Part shown: positions 1-4,817 of the stretch, one piece after another
Layout of the letters: the number at the start of each line of letters is the position of its first letter
Position numbering within the stretch: the first letter of the stretch is position 1
Assembly (NCBI GenBank): GCA_030916685.1
Contig: JAUPWD010000094.1
Coordinates: 1-7,569, forward strand
Direction of reading: 5' to 3'
Length of the DNA stretch: 7,569 nt
Source: Patescibacteria group bacterium
GTDB taxonomy: Bacteria; Patescibacteria; Paceibacteria; Moranbacterales; UBA1568
Translations under genes and position numbers: made by a program
Notes under the pieces: model-generated
What the model was told of the DNA's origin: nothing
Database searches by the model: none
The model's input: only the letters and a program-made list of their open reading frames with translations

Positions 1-92
1 CATATATCCGTTTCGCGAGTGTGTACAAATCATTCGGTAGCGCGAAAAGTTTTCTCAAGGCGCTTGAAAAACTCGACAGCGATGGCGAATAG
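1..92 (+). CDS. nrdR: NrdR transcriptional repressor, C-terminal end (partial)
   Basis: The frame beginning at base 3 is open from the window edge to TAG at 90-92 and reads YIRFASVYKSF followed by a charged tail (SFLKALEKLDSDGE). The YIRFASVY block is the hallmark near the C-terminus of NrdR, the ATP-cone, zinc-finger repressor that senses dATP/ATP and represses ribonucleotide reductase genes. Only the last 29 residues are here, so the zinc ribbon and the ATP cone lie upstream, outside the window. The gene ends 11 bp inside the next gene, in another frame, which suggests co-transcription and translational coupling. The call rests on a short but very characteristic motif. Confidence 0.88.
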   Translation, partial: YIRFASVYKSFGSAKSFLKALEKLDSDGE

Positions 93-318
93 AAAGATCA
101 CCGTAAAAGTTATTCCGAGGTCGGGACGCAATACGATCGAGGAAATTTCCCCTGATAACTATGTGGTTCGTATCACCGCTCTTCCCGAAAAAGGAAAGGC
201 GAATGATGCGGTAGTGAAAATTTTGGCAAAGCATTTAAGAAGAGCGCCGTCGCTTCTGGAGCTCGTATCCGGCGAAAAGAGTCGGATGAAAGTATTTGTT
301 TTGAAAGAATCTTTTTAA
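82..318 (+). CDS. DUF167 (YggU-like) family small protein
   Basis: A 78-residue protein starting at ATG 82 (MANRKITVKV). The family pattern is visible: a beta strand ending in a Pro-x-(Ser/Ala) turn (KVIPRSGRN), the conserved P-x-x-GKAN segment (ALPEKGKANDAVVKIL) and a Gly-x-x-SRxK strand (VSGEKSRMKVFVL). DUF167 proteins are about 75-100 aa, fold as a compact alpha/beta domain and have no firmly established function. The frame is open further upstream, with a possible GTG at 19, but that stretch codes for the end of nrdR in another frame. I therefore chose ATG 82, which matches the usual family N-terminus. It overlaps nrdR by 11 bp, has no Shine-Dalgarno and is followed directly by a terminator hairpin. 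Confidence 0.87.
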   Translation: MANRKITVKVIPRSGRNTIEEISPDNYVVRITALPEKGKANDAVVKILAKHLRRAPSLLELVSGEKSRMKVFVLKESF

Positions 319-347
319 ACAGTGGTCTCCCCGCTGTTTTCTTTTTT
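318..347 (+). terminator. Intrinsic terminator after the DUF167 gene
   Basis: AACAGTGG at 318-325 pairs with CCGCTGTT at 331-338 (8 bp, one G-T pair) around a 5-base loop, followed by a T-rich tract TTCTTTTTT at 339-347. The stem starts on the last base of the DUF167 stop codon. The T-tract runs right up to the ATG of the ComEC-like gene at 348, so it either separates the two units or acts as a leaky attenuator for comEC. Confidence 0.8.
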
Positions 348-1886
348 ATGAAACGTCTCGATGTGCTCTTACTTTCGGCTATCGGAATCTCCCTAGGGAT
401 ATCGTTTGGAGTATTTTTTTCGGCATATGCCTTCGATGGAATGGTGATGATTTGTCTCCTTGGTATCGCCTTCGGGTTCTCATTTTTTGGGAGGCCATTT
501 TTTGTTTCTTTCATCGTGTTGCTCATATCGCTTCTTCTCGGTTTGTTTTTTGGAAATCGGGAGTTTCAGTATTGGGAGCGATTGGATGAGCCGAAGGAAA
601 CGATACGTGGAATATCTGTGGTAACGAGTGGCAGCAGGGAGAAAGCCTTCTTTCACGAATCGGAAATCCGGATGGAGGATTGCGAGGGTGATTTCTGTCC
701 GAAAGAAAAGATTCTCTTGCGTAAATCGGAATCGAATGAGCGGATGATCGGTGATAGGCTGGTTTTTGTATGTGATCTGAAGAAACCGGAGGAATATATA
801 GAGATCGCGGGGCGGGAAGTGGCCTATCGCATGATGCTCGCAACGCGAGGCATCGGGTATCTGTGTGAGCGACCCATTTCGACAGAGAGCTTGAGTCCAG
901 ATGAGGACTGGTATCTTCGTTTGATGCGAGCTTTGTTTTCAGTGAAGGAACGATTCATTATCGGACTGGAGCGGTCTTTGCCATCATCGGAAGCGGCGCT
1001 TTCACTCGGAATGCTCATTGGCTTCGATGATGGGTTCTCGAACGTGGAGAAGGATATTTTCATCCGATCCGGCGTGACGCATGTGACTGCGGTATCCGGA
1101 TACAATATCACCCTGGTCGGGGGACTTCTTTTTTTCCTTGCAATTGTATTTGGATGGTACCGGAGAGAGGCATCATTGTTCGCGATTATTGGCATCGTGT
1201 TCTATGTGATGCTCGTCGGCGCTCCAGCATCGGCGGTACGTGCGGGGATTATGGGAGCGCTTCTCTTGTCGACGCTTTCCATTGGTCGTCCGGGAAGCGC
1301 ATTTCGTATCTGGATCATCGCACTTACTTGCATGCTTATTTGGAATCCGCTCCTCATCCGATACGATATCGGCTTCGAGCTCTCCTATCTCGCGACGCTC
1401 GCGCTGCTCCTTTACGCTTCCGTTCGTGATCGTCTTTGGATGCCGAGAAATATCGTGGCGAGATTTTTCTATGAGCTCCTACTCCTTTCCCTCTTTGTCG
1501 AGTGGCTCGTCGTACCCGTTATCCTCCTTCAATTCGGCACTTTTTCCGTCGTATCCATCATCGCAAATGTCTTTCTTGTTCCGCTCGTGCCGATTATCAT
1601 GTTTTTCGCTTTTCTTTCGGGTTTGGTCGGTGTCGTCATTCCTGGAGGAATATTTTTCCTCGCTTGGCCGAATTTTTTCTTTGCGCATCTGTTTCTCGTC
1701 GGCGCGGAATTTTTCTCCGGTCTTCCGATGAGTTTCCTTTCGAATCTCACGATATCACCCTGGTGGGTAGCTTTGTGGTATATGGTAACCGGATATCTCT
1801 TTTTGATTTTTTCAAACAGCGGTGAAACCCCTGTAAATACAGGGGTTTCACCGCTGTTTGAAAAAAAAGTGAGATACAATAAATGA
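348..1886 (+). CDS. comEC: ComEC/Rec2 competence channel, membrane part without the MBL domain
   Basis: A 512-aa integral membrane protein matching the N-terminal and channel parts of ComEC, which takes single-stranded DNA across the inner membrane during natural transformation. Three hydrophobic helices lie at about residues 6-29, 32-47 and 50-68. A soluble DUF4131/OB-like domain (about 75-175) with a CX4C pair (C112, C117) follows. The Competence domain (about 195-490) has several helices and carries recognisable motifs: FIRSGVTHVTAVSGYNIT (238-255), RAGIMG (from R298) and GFELSYLATLALL (from G342). Full ComEC proteins are usually 700-800 aa with a fused metallo-beta-lactamase-like domain; here that domain is the next ORF, in the same frame after a single TGA. 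The last 26 residues are coded largely by a perfect palindrome (1807-1866). The start abuts a terminator T-tract and lacks a Shine-Dalgarno, so the exact start is less certain than the identity. Confidence 0.9.
   Translation: MKRLDVLLLSAIGISLGISFGVFFSAYAFDGMVMICLLGIAFGFSFFGRPFFVSFIVLLISLLLGLFFGNREFQYWERLDEPKETIRGISVVTSGSREKAFFHESEIRMEDCEGDFCPKEKILLRKSESNERMIGDRLVFVCDLKKPEEYIEIAGREVAYRMMLATRGIGYLCERPISTESLSPDEDWYLRLMRALFSVKERFIIGLERSLPSSEAALSLGMLIGFDDGFSNVEKDIFIRSGVTHVTAVSGYNITLVGGLLFFLAIVFGWYRREASLFAIIGIVFYVMLVGAPASAVRAGIMGALLLSTLSIGRPGSAFRIWIIALTCMLIWNPLLIRYDIGFELSYLATLALLLYASVRDRLWMPRNIVARFFYELLLLSLFVEWLVVPVILLQFGTFSVVSIIANVFLVPLVPIIMFFAFLSGLVGVVIPGGIFFLAWPNFFFAHLFLVGAEFFSGLPMSFLSNLTISPWWVALWYMVTGYLFLIFSNSGETPVNTGVSPLFEKKVRYNK
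1807..1866. repeat. Perfect 28-bp inverted repeat at the comEC 3' end
   Basis: Bases 1807-1834 are the exact reverse complement of 1839-1866, with AAAT (1835-1838) as loop. The core reads AAACAGCGGTGAAACCCCTG on the left arm. The arms are flanked by T6 on the left and A8 on the right, the opposite of an intrinsic terminator on either strand. The left arm and most of the right arm are translated as the ComEC tail (about residues 487-507). The element is 60 bp, a multiple of three, so inserting it would keep the frame. It may be a dispersed palindromic element (REP- or MITE-like) or an mRNA processing/stability hairpin. Confidence 0.9.
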
Positions 1887-1889
1887 TAT

Positions 1890-2747
1890 ATGAACGAACG
1901 GATTTTCAATTGGCGACTCACGGGGAGCGTGATATTTTTTGTTCTGTCGATTTCTCTCTCGATATTTGTATGGCGAGCCACACATCTTCCCCGGGAAACG
2001 GAGATCATCTTTCTTCCAGTGGGGCAGGGGGATGCAATACTGATTCGCAGTGGTATGACGGAGATCGTGATTGATGCCGGAGTCGATGGCAGACTCCTCC
2101 TCTCTCGGCTCGGCCGACATATTCCCTTCTGGGACCGCACGATCGAGACGGTGATCGCGACGCACTCCGATCGGGATCATATCGGTGGTTTCCCGAGCCT
2201 GTTCCGTTCGTACCGGGTGCTTTCGGCTTTGACGAATGGGTATGAGGATGGCACGGAGAGCGAGAAATCTTTTTTTCAAGCGATAGAAAGTGACGGAGCG
2301 CGTCATGAGGCGATACGCTCCGGTACGGAAATTATCCTTCCGAATGATGGCGGTATCCTCTCTGTAGAATATCCAAATCCGCATGGCAAGGCACTAACCG
2401 ACAAGGAGTCGAATGAAGGGAGTATCATCATTCGCTTCACCTATGGCGAGAGCACCTTTCTCCTGACGGGCGATTTGCCGAGAGAGGAATCATTTCTTCC
2501 CTCCGAACAGCCAGTCGATATTCTGAAGGTGGCGCATCATGGATCGCGGTTTTCGACGAGTGATGAATTTCTCGATCTCATACAGCCGAAAGAGGCGGTG
2601 ATTTCCGTCGGCAAGAACAGTTATGGGCACCCATCCCAGGAAGTCATCGATCGCCTTATGAAACGAGACATTTATATTCATCGAACGGATAGGGAAGGGG
2701 ATATCGTGTATGTGTGCAGTAATGGAAAATGCCAGTTGAAAAAATAA
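1890..2747 (+). CDS. ComEC-type metallo-beta-lactamase-fold hydrolase, membrane-anchored
   Basis: A 285-aa protein equivalent to the C-terminal domain of ComEC, a possible nuclease acting on the incoming or degraded DNA strand. A single hydrophobic helix (residues 11-28) anchors it. The fold motifs follow in order: VGQGDAILI (44-52), VIDAG (60-64), the metal-binding THSDRDHIGG (H92, D94, D96, H97), LLTGD (D195), VAHHGS (H216, H217) and NSYGHPS (H247). All the ligand positions expected in the ComEC type appear present, so it should be catalytically competent. It starts 3 bp after the comEC stop, in the same reading frame, with only TAT between TGA and ATG. The two products presumably work together as the DNA-uptake channel. 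No Shine-Dalgarno is visible, so expression may depend on coupling to comEC translation. Confidence 0.9.
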   Translation: MNERIFNWRLTGSVIFFVLSISLSIFVWRATHLPRETEIIFLPVGQGDAILIRSGMTEIVIDAGVDGRLLLSRLGRHIPFWDRTIETVIATHSDRDHIGGFPSLFRSYRVLSALTNGYEDGTESEKSFFQAIESDGARHEAIRSGTEIILPNDGGILSVEYPNPHGKALTDKESNEGSIIIRFTYGESTFLLTGDLPREESFLPSEQPVDILKVAHHGSRFSTSDEFLDLIQPKEAVISVGKNSYGHPSQEVIDRLMKRDIYIHRTDREGDIVYVCSNGKCQLKK

Positions 2748-2833
2748 TTTCAGATTGTAGATCGCAGATTGCAGACTATATTTCCGGAAGATAGTTTTAT
2801 AAATCTGAAATCTGAAATCGTATATCTGCAATT
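2747..2833. repeat. Degenerate short repeats with inverted arms before ndk
   Basis: The spacer after the MBL gene is built of variants of CAGATT/AATCTG. ATTTCAGATT (2747-2756) is the reverse complement of AATCTGAAAT (2802-2811), and ATTGCAGA (2768-2775) is that of TCTGCAAT (2825-2832). A small hairpin ACTAT...ATAGT around TTCCGGAA sits in the middle (2775-2795). No T-tract makes it an obvious terminator. It could end the comEC transcript or be mutational debris of a short repeat family. Confidence 0.6.
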
Positions 2834-2841
2834 CGTTGGTC

Positions 2842-2870
2842 TTGTCATGAAACAATTTTTGTGTTACAGT
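2842..2870 (+). promoter_or_regulatory. Predicted sigma70-type promoter of ndk
   Basis: TTGTCA (2842-2847, 5/6 to consensus), a 17-bp spacer, and TACAGT (2865-2870, 4/6) preceded by TG one base upstream, an extended -10. The start of transcription would fall near 2877, giving a leader of about 29 nt for ndk. Confidence 0.6.
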
Positions 2871-2905
2871 TCTCAGTGATCAATTTATTTTTTTAGAATA
2901 CATAT

Positions 2906-3508
2906 ATGGCACATCCAAAGAAAGAGCGATCTTTCGTCATCGTGAAGCCGGACGGCGTACAGCGTTCGCTCATGGGGGAGATCATGAAGCGCATCGAGCG
3001 CACGGGACTCAAATTCGTCGCGGTGAAATTCCTCCTGCCGACCGAAGATCAGTGCTGGAAGCACTACAACAAGGATGAAGAATGGTTCTTGAAGAAAGGA
3101 ACCCGCATTGTGGAGGGTCGCAAGGAGCAGGGGATGCCGATTGAAAAAGAGGCGATCGAATACGGAAGAGATATCATCGGACAACTCGCGACGTTCATGA
3201 CCTCCGGACCGGTGCTCGCATTCGTGATCGAAGGGAATAAGTCAGTCGATGTCGTGAAGAAACTCGTGGGAGGAACGGAGCCGACGACTTCCGATGTCGG
3301 GACGATCCGTGGTGATCTCACTTTGGACTCGTATGAACTCTCCGGTATCGATAATCGTGCCGTGCGCAATCTGATTCATTGTTCTGATTCTCCAGAGGAG
3401 GCGCTCCGTGAAATCCCGATCTGGTTTGATGAAAAAGAAATCATCGATTATCGTCTCGTTTCCGAACAGATTCTCTATGATGTGAATTTGGACGGTATTC
3501 TCGAATAA
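2906..3508 (+). CDS. ndk: Nucleoside diphosphate kinase, long form
   Basis: A 200-aa cytosolic kinase that moves the gamma phosphate from NTPs (mainly ATP) to other NDPs through a phosphohistidine. Signature parts: the strand with K14 (FVIVKPDGVQR), FMTSGP (97-102), GTIRGD (132-137) and the active-site block NLIHCSDS with catalytic H158; Cys159 replaces the usual Gly/Ala. Typical family members are about 140-150 aa. This one has an insertion of some 28 residues (about 62-90) before FMTSGP and a further short one between GTIRGD and the active-site histidine, plus a C-terminal extension. Similar long forms are, to my knowledge, found in Patescibacteria and some archaea. It is monocistronic between its own promoter and a clear terminator. 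The leader TTTTTTTAGAATACATAT has no Shine-Dalgarno. Confidence 0.95.
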   Translation: MAHPKKERSFVIVKPDGVQRSLMGEIMKRIERTGLKFVAVKFLLPTEDQCWKHYNKDEEWFLKKGTRIVEGRKEQGMPIEKEAIEYGRDIIGQLATFMTSGPVLAFVIEGNKSVDVVKKLVGGTEPTTSDVGTIRGDLTLDSYELSGIDNRAVRNLIHCSDSPEEALREIPIWFDEKEIIDYRLVSEQILYDVNLDGILE

Positions 3509-3527
3509 TCTCCGAATTTTCTCTTGA

Positions 3528-3560
3528 AACAGCCCTTCCTCGAAGAGGGGTTGTTTTTTT
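3528..3560 (+). terminator. Intrinsic terminator of ndk
   Basis: AACAGCCCTTC (3528-3538) pairs with GAGGGGTTGTT (3545-3555), an 11-bp stem with two G-T pairs, followed by a run of T to 3560. It lies 20 bp after the ndk stop. Its tail supplies a possible -35 box for the next gene. Confidence 0.88.
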
Positions 3561-3579
3561 ATTCATTTTGGTGTATAAT
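3551..3579 (+). promoter_or_regulatory. Predicted promoter of the cysteine-rich small gene
   Basis: A perfect -10 TATAAT at 3574-3579 with TTGTTT (3551-3556) 17 bp upstream. The -35 is weak (3/6) and lies inside the T-tract of the ndk terminator, so termination and re-initiation are packed into about 50 bp. The expected start near 3586 leaves a leader of about 90 nt. Confidence 0.55.
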
Positions 3580-3665
3580 GTAATATACGTTGAAAGAATG
3601 GTCTTGCGCCGACTTTCTGCGTAAAACGGCTCCGACAAACGGGGCTTCACTGCAATTTAAAAAAA

Positions 3666-3671
3666 AGGAGG
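3666..3671 (+). promoter_or_regulatory. Strong Shine-Dalgarno AGGAGG
   Basis: AGGAGG preceded by a run of A and placed 4 bases before ATG 3676. It decides the start of the 75-aa ORF and is the only clear Shine-Dalgarno next to a gene in this window. Confidence 0.8.
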
Positions 3672-3675
3672 CGCG

Positions 3676-3903
3676 ATGAGCGCTCGTATCACGTACATAA
3701 GCTCTCTGCCGAGCGGGTGTCAGTTCGATGAAAGCTGCACCCACAAAACAGATGGGCTTTGCTGTCGAAATTCGTTTTACAAAAGCGAGAAACCCTGCAA
3801 TGGGCGTATCGTTTTTGATCAACTTTCAAGAAGGGAAAAGCGGGAGTTTCAATTGATACCGCCTTCCCAACAGGAGGTACGAAAAGAAAAAGCAGCAGCG
3901 TAA
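3676..3903 (+). CDS. Hypothetical cysteine-rich small protein (75 aa)
   Basis: I do not recognise this family. The 75-aa product has five cysteines in its first 41 residues (C15, C21, C29, C30, C41) plus H23, which could bind zinc or an iron-sulfur cluster or form disulfides. The C-terminal half is polar and basic (SRREKREF, then VRKEKAAA) with no hydrophobic helix and no signal peptide, so a cytosolic, possibly nucleic-acid-binding protein is conceivable. Support for a real gene: a perfect TATAAT upstream, the strong Shine-Dalgarno, an isolated position between terminators and a following pair of hairpins. Against: short length and no recognised homologue. The whole unit 3586-3975 might instead act mainly as a structured RNA. 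Confidence 0.6.
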   Translation: MSARITYISSLPSGCQFDESCTHKTDGLCCRNSFYKSEKPCNGRIVFDQLSRREKREFQLIPPSQQEVRKEKAAA

Positions 3904-3907
3904 CAAC

Positions 3908-3938
3908 CGCTCGCGCAAGGAACACTTTGCGTGAAGCG
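3908..3938 (+). other. Stem-loop after the small cysteine-rich gene
   Basis: CGCTCGCGCAA (3908-3918) pairs with TTGCGTGAAGCG (3927-3938), 11 bp with one bulged A and one G-T pair; the loop is about 6-8 bases. It sits 4 bp after the stop codon and directly before the terminator-like hairpin, giving a two-hairpin 3' end that may protect the transcript. Confidence 0.65.
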
Positions 3939-3939
3939 A

Positions 3940-3977
3940 AAGGGGGAACAGTCCACGGATTGTTCCCCTTTAAATTT
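3940..3977. terminator. Terminator-like hairpin between convergent genes
   Basis: AAGGGGGAACAGTC (3940-3953) pairs with GATTGTTCCCCTT (3958-3971 region), about 14 bp with two G-T pairs and a loop of about four bases. The tract after it on the plus strand is TTTAAATTT, only moderately T-rich; on the minus strand CCCTTT follows. It lies between the plus-strand small gene and the minus-strand mscL and may serve both. Confidence 0.65.
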
Positions 3978-3999
3978 GTCTGAGATTTGAGATAGATGC

Positions 4000-4404
4000 T
4001 TAGAGCGTCGAAGTGCAGTGCGGGCAGCGGGTTGCGTCCTTGTGGATTTTCGAGAAGCATTGTGGGCAGTCTTTGGTTTGTGGAGTCGGTACCACCTCTT
4101 CCTCGAGGAGTCCGAATTTTTTGCGGAGCTTCGTGATTTGGTTGATAGCTATCCAGATGGCGAAGGAGATGATGAGGAAGTCGACGATGGACTGGAGAAA
4201 TTTCCCGTACGCGATAGTTGATGCGCCGATGGTGAGCGCGAGATCGGTGATGTCGATACCGTTGAGGACGATACCGATGAGTGGAGTGATGATATCGGTG
4301 ACGAGTGATGTCACGATCTTCCCGAAGGCCGCACCGATAACGACACCGACTGCGAGATCGACGACATTTCCCTTGAGGGCGAATTTTTTGAAGTCTTGAA
4401 GCAT
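4000..4404 (-). CDS. mscL: Large-conductance mechanosensitive channel MscL with C-terminal zinc ribbon
   Basis: A 134-aa inner-membrane channel that opens under high membrane tension to release solutes during osmotic downshock. The N-terminus (DFKKFALKGNVVDLAVGVVIG) is the diagnostic MscL helix 1/TM1 start. TM1 is about residues 14-38, a short periplasmic loop follows (about 49-64) and TM2 is about 68-88. The tail adds a CX2C-x10-CX2C ribbon (C113, C116, C127, C130) in place of the simple helical bundle end. Similar ribbon-bearing MscL forms exist in other bacteria, so this is an uncommon but known layout. It starts at ATG 4402-4404 with no Shine-Dalgarno and lies downstream of rpmB and its terminator on the same strand. 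Confidence 0.96.
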   Translation of the reverse strand: MLQDFKKFALKGNVVDLAVGVVIGAAFGKIVTSLVTDIITPLIGIVLNGIDITDLALTIGASTIAYGKFLQSIVDFLIISFAIWIAINQITKLRKKFGLLEEEVVPTPQTKDCPQCFSKIHKDATRCPHCTSTL

Positions 4405-4428
4405 ATTATTTTTGAATCAACGGTCGTT

Positions 4429-4453
4429 CCGCTTTTTGAGCGGTGCGTCCGCT
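4429..4453 (-). promoter_or_regulatory. Three-segment alternative hairpin upstream of mscL
   Basis: On the plus strand CCGCT (4429-4433), AGCGG (4439-4443) and CCGCT (4449-4453) occur every 10 bases. In the mscL leader the middle segment can pair with either neighbour, so two mutually exclusive 5-bp hairpins are possible. A possible minus-strand -10 TATAAC (complement of 4459-4464) would start the transcript near the outer segment. Confidence 0.4.
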
Positions 4454-4461
4454 GATACGTT

Positions 4462-4492
4462 ATAAAAAAACAAAAACCCCGATAAACGGGGT
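4462..4492 (-). terminator. Intrinsic terminator of rpmB
   Basis: Read on the minus strand: ACCCCG pairs with CGGGGT (plus positions 4487-4492 and 4476-4481) around a 5-base loop, then TTTTTGTTTTTTTAT. It starts 7 bp after the rpmB stop and separates rpmB from mscL. Confidence 0.88.
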
Positions 4493-4498
4493 GGATTG

Positions 4499-4678
4499 TT
4501 ATTTGGCGGCTCGCTTGGCGAGGGTGCGGATGGCTCTCGTGGAGAGTTTCATCTTTACGCCATCGACGTGTTTGGTTTGGACATTGACTTTGAATGTGCG
4601 GCGGGTGGCGATGTTCGAGTGACTTCGCTTGTTTCCGACAGCAGTTCCTCGTCCGGTCAGTTCACAGGTTCGGCTCAT
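4499..4678 (-). CDS. rpmB: Ribosomal protein bL28
   Basis: A 59-aa basic protein of the large ribosomal subunit, recognised by its N-terminus MSRTCELTGRGTAVGNKRSH, which matches the L28 pattern (C-x-x-TG-(K/R)-x-x-x-x-GN-x-x-SH), followed by ATRRTFKVNVQ and the C-terminal VKMKLSTRAIRTLAK. L28 proteins are usually about 60-78 aa, so this is a compact form. The second zinc-ligand pair of some L28 paralogues is not present. It starts at ATG (plus 4676-4678) with AATTTT just before and no Shine-Dalgarno. A strong terminator follows. Upstream, on the same strand, lies a large hairpin that would be in its leader. Confidence 0.93.
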   Translation of the reverse strand: MSRTCELTGRGTAVGNKRSHSNIATRRTFKVNVQTKHVDGVKMKLSTRAIRTLAKRAAK

Positions 4679-4714
4679 AAAATTGAGCGGGTTGGATAAA
4701 ATCTCATGTCGAGA

Positions 4715-4817
4715 TGGAATGTAAAAATTTCGAGCGAAAATACTGAGAAAGTGAGAAGGGTTATCGTGATAACCCGACGAGCTTTTCAGGATTTGCAGCC
4801 GAAATTTTTACATTTCA
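4715..4817 (-). promoter_or_regulatory. Large hairpin in the rpmB leader region
   Basis: Bases 4715-4732 pair with 4800-4817 (18 bp, one G-T pair). Inside, a second, looser stem (about 4735-4756 with about 4781-4798) leads to a perfect apical hairpin GGGTTATC-GT-GATAACCC (4758-4775) almost on the same axis. A further small hairpin ATCTC-N5-GAGAT lies at 4701-4715. On the minus strand this would sit in the 5' leader of rpmB, ending about 35 nt before its ATG. It matches no riboswitch I recognise and could also be a MITE-like insertion with 18-bp terminal repeats. Confidence 0.6.

Noticed and set aside
19..81. GTG 19 as the start of the DUF167 gene
   Set aside because: This stretch encodes the conserved NrdR C-terminus in another frame, and the extra residues do not resemble DUF167 N-termini.
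1807..1868. Palindrome as an intrinsic terminator of comEC
   Set aside because: The bases after the stem on the plus strand are A8, and on the minus strand A6 follows; the T-tracts lie on the 5' side. It also lies before the stop codon, inside the coding frame.
1884..1886. In-frame TGA as evidence for genetic code 25 (UGA = Gly)
   Set aside because: No other conserved gene here (rpsL, rpsG, fusA part, ndk, mscL, M50) contains an in-frame TGA, whereas recoded genomes use UGA often inside genes. A stop is the simpler reading.
1529..2140. 203-aa minus-strand reading frame across comEC and the MBL gene
   Set aside because: It lies opposite two strongly supported genes and its length follows from their codon use and the palindrome. 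No domain is recognisable.
3559..3822. 87-aa minus-strand frame opposite the cysteine-rich gene
   Set aside because: No Shine-Dalgarno or promoter in that direction, it runs through the ndk terminator tail, and the plus-strand frame has much better start signals.
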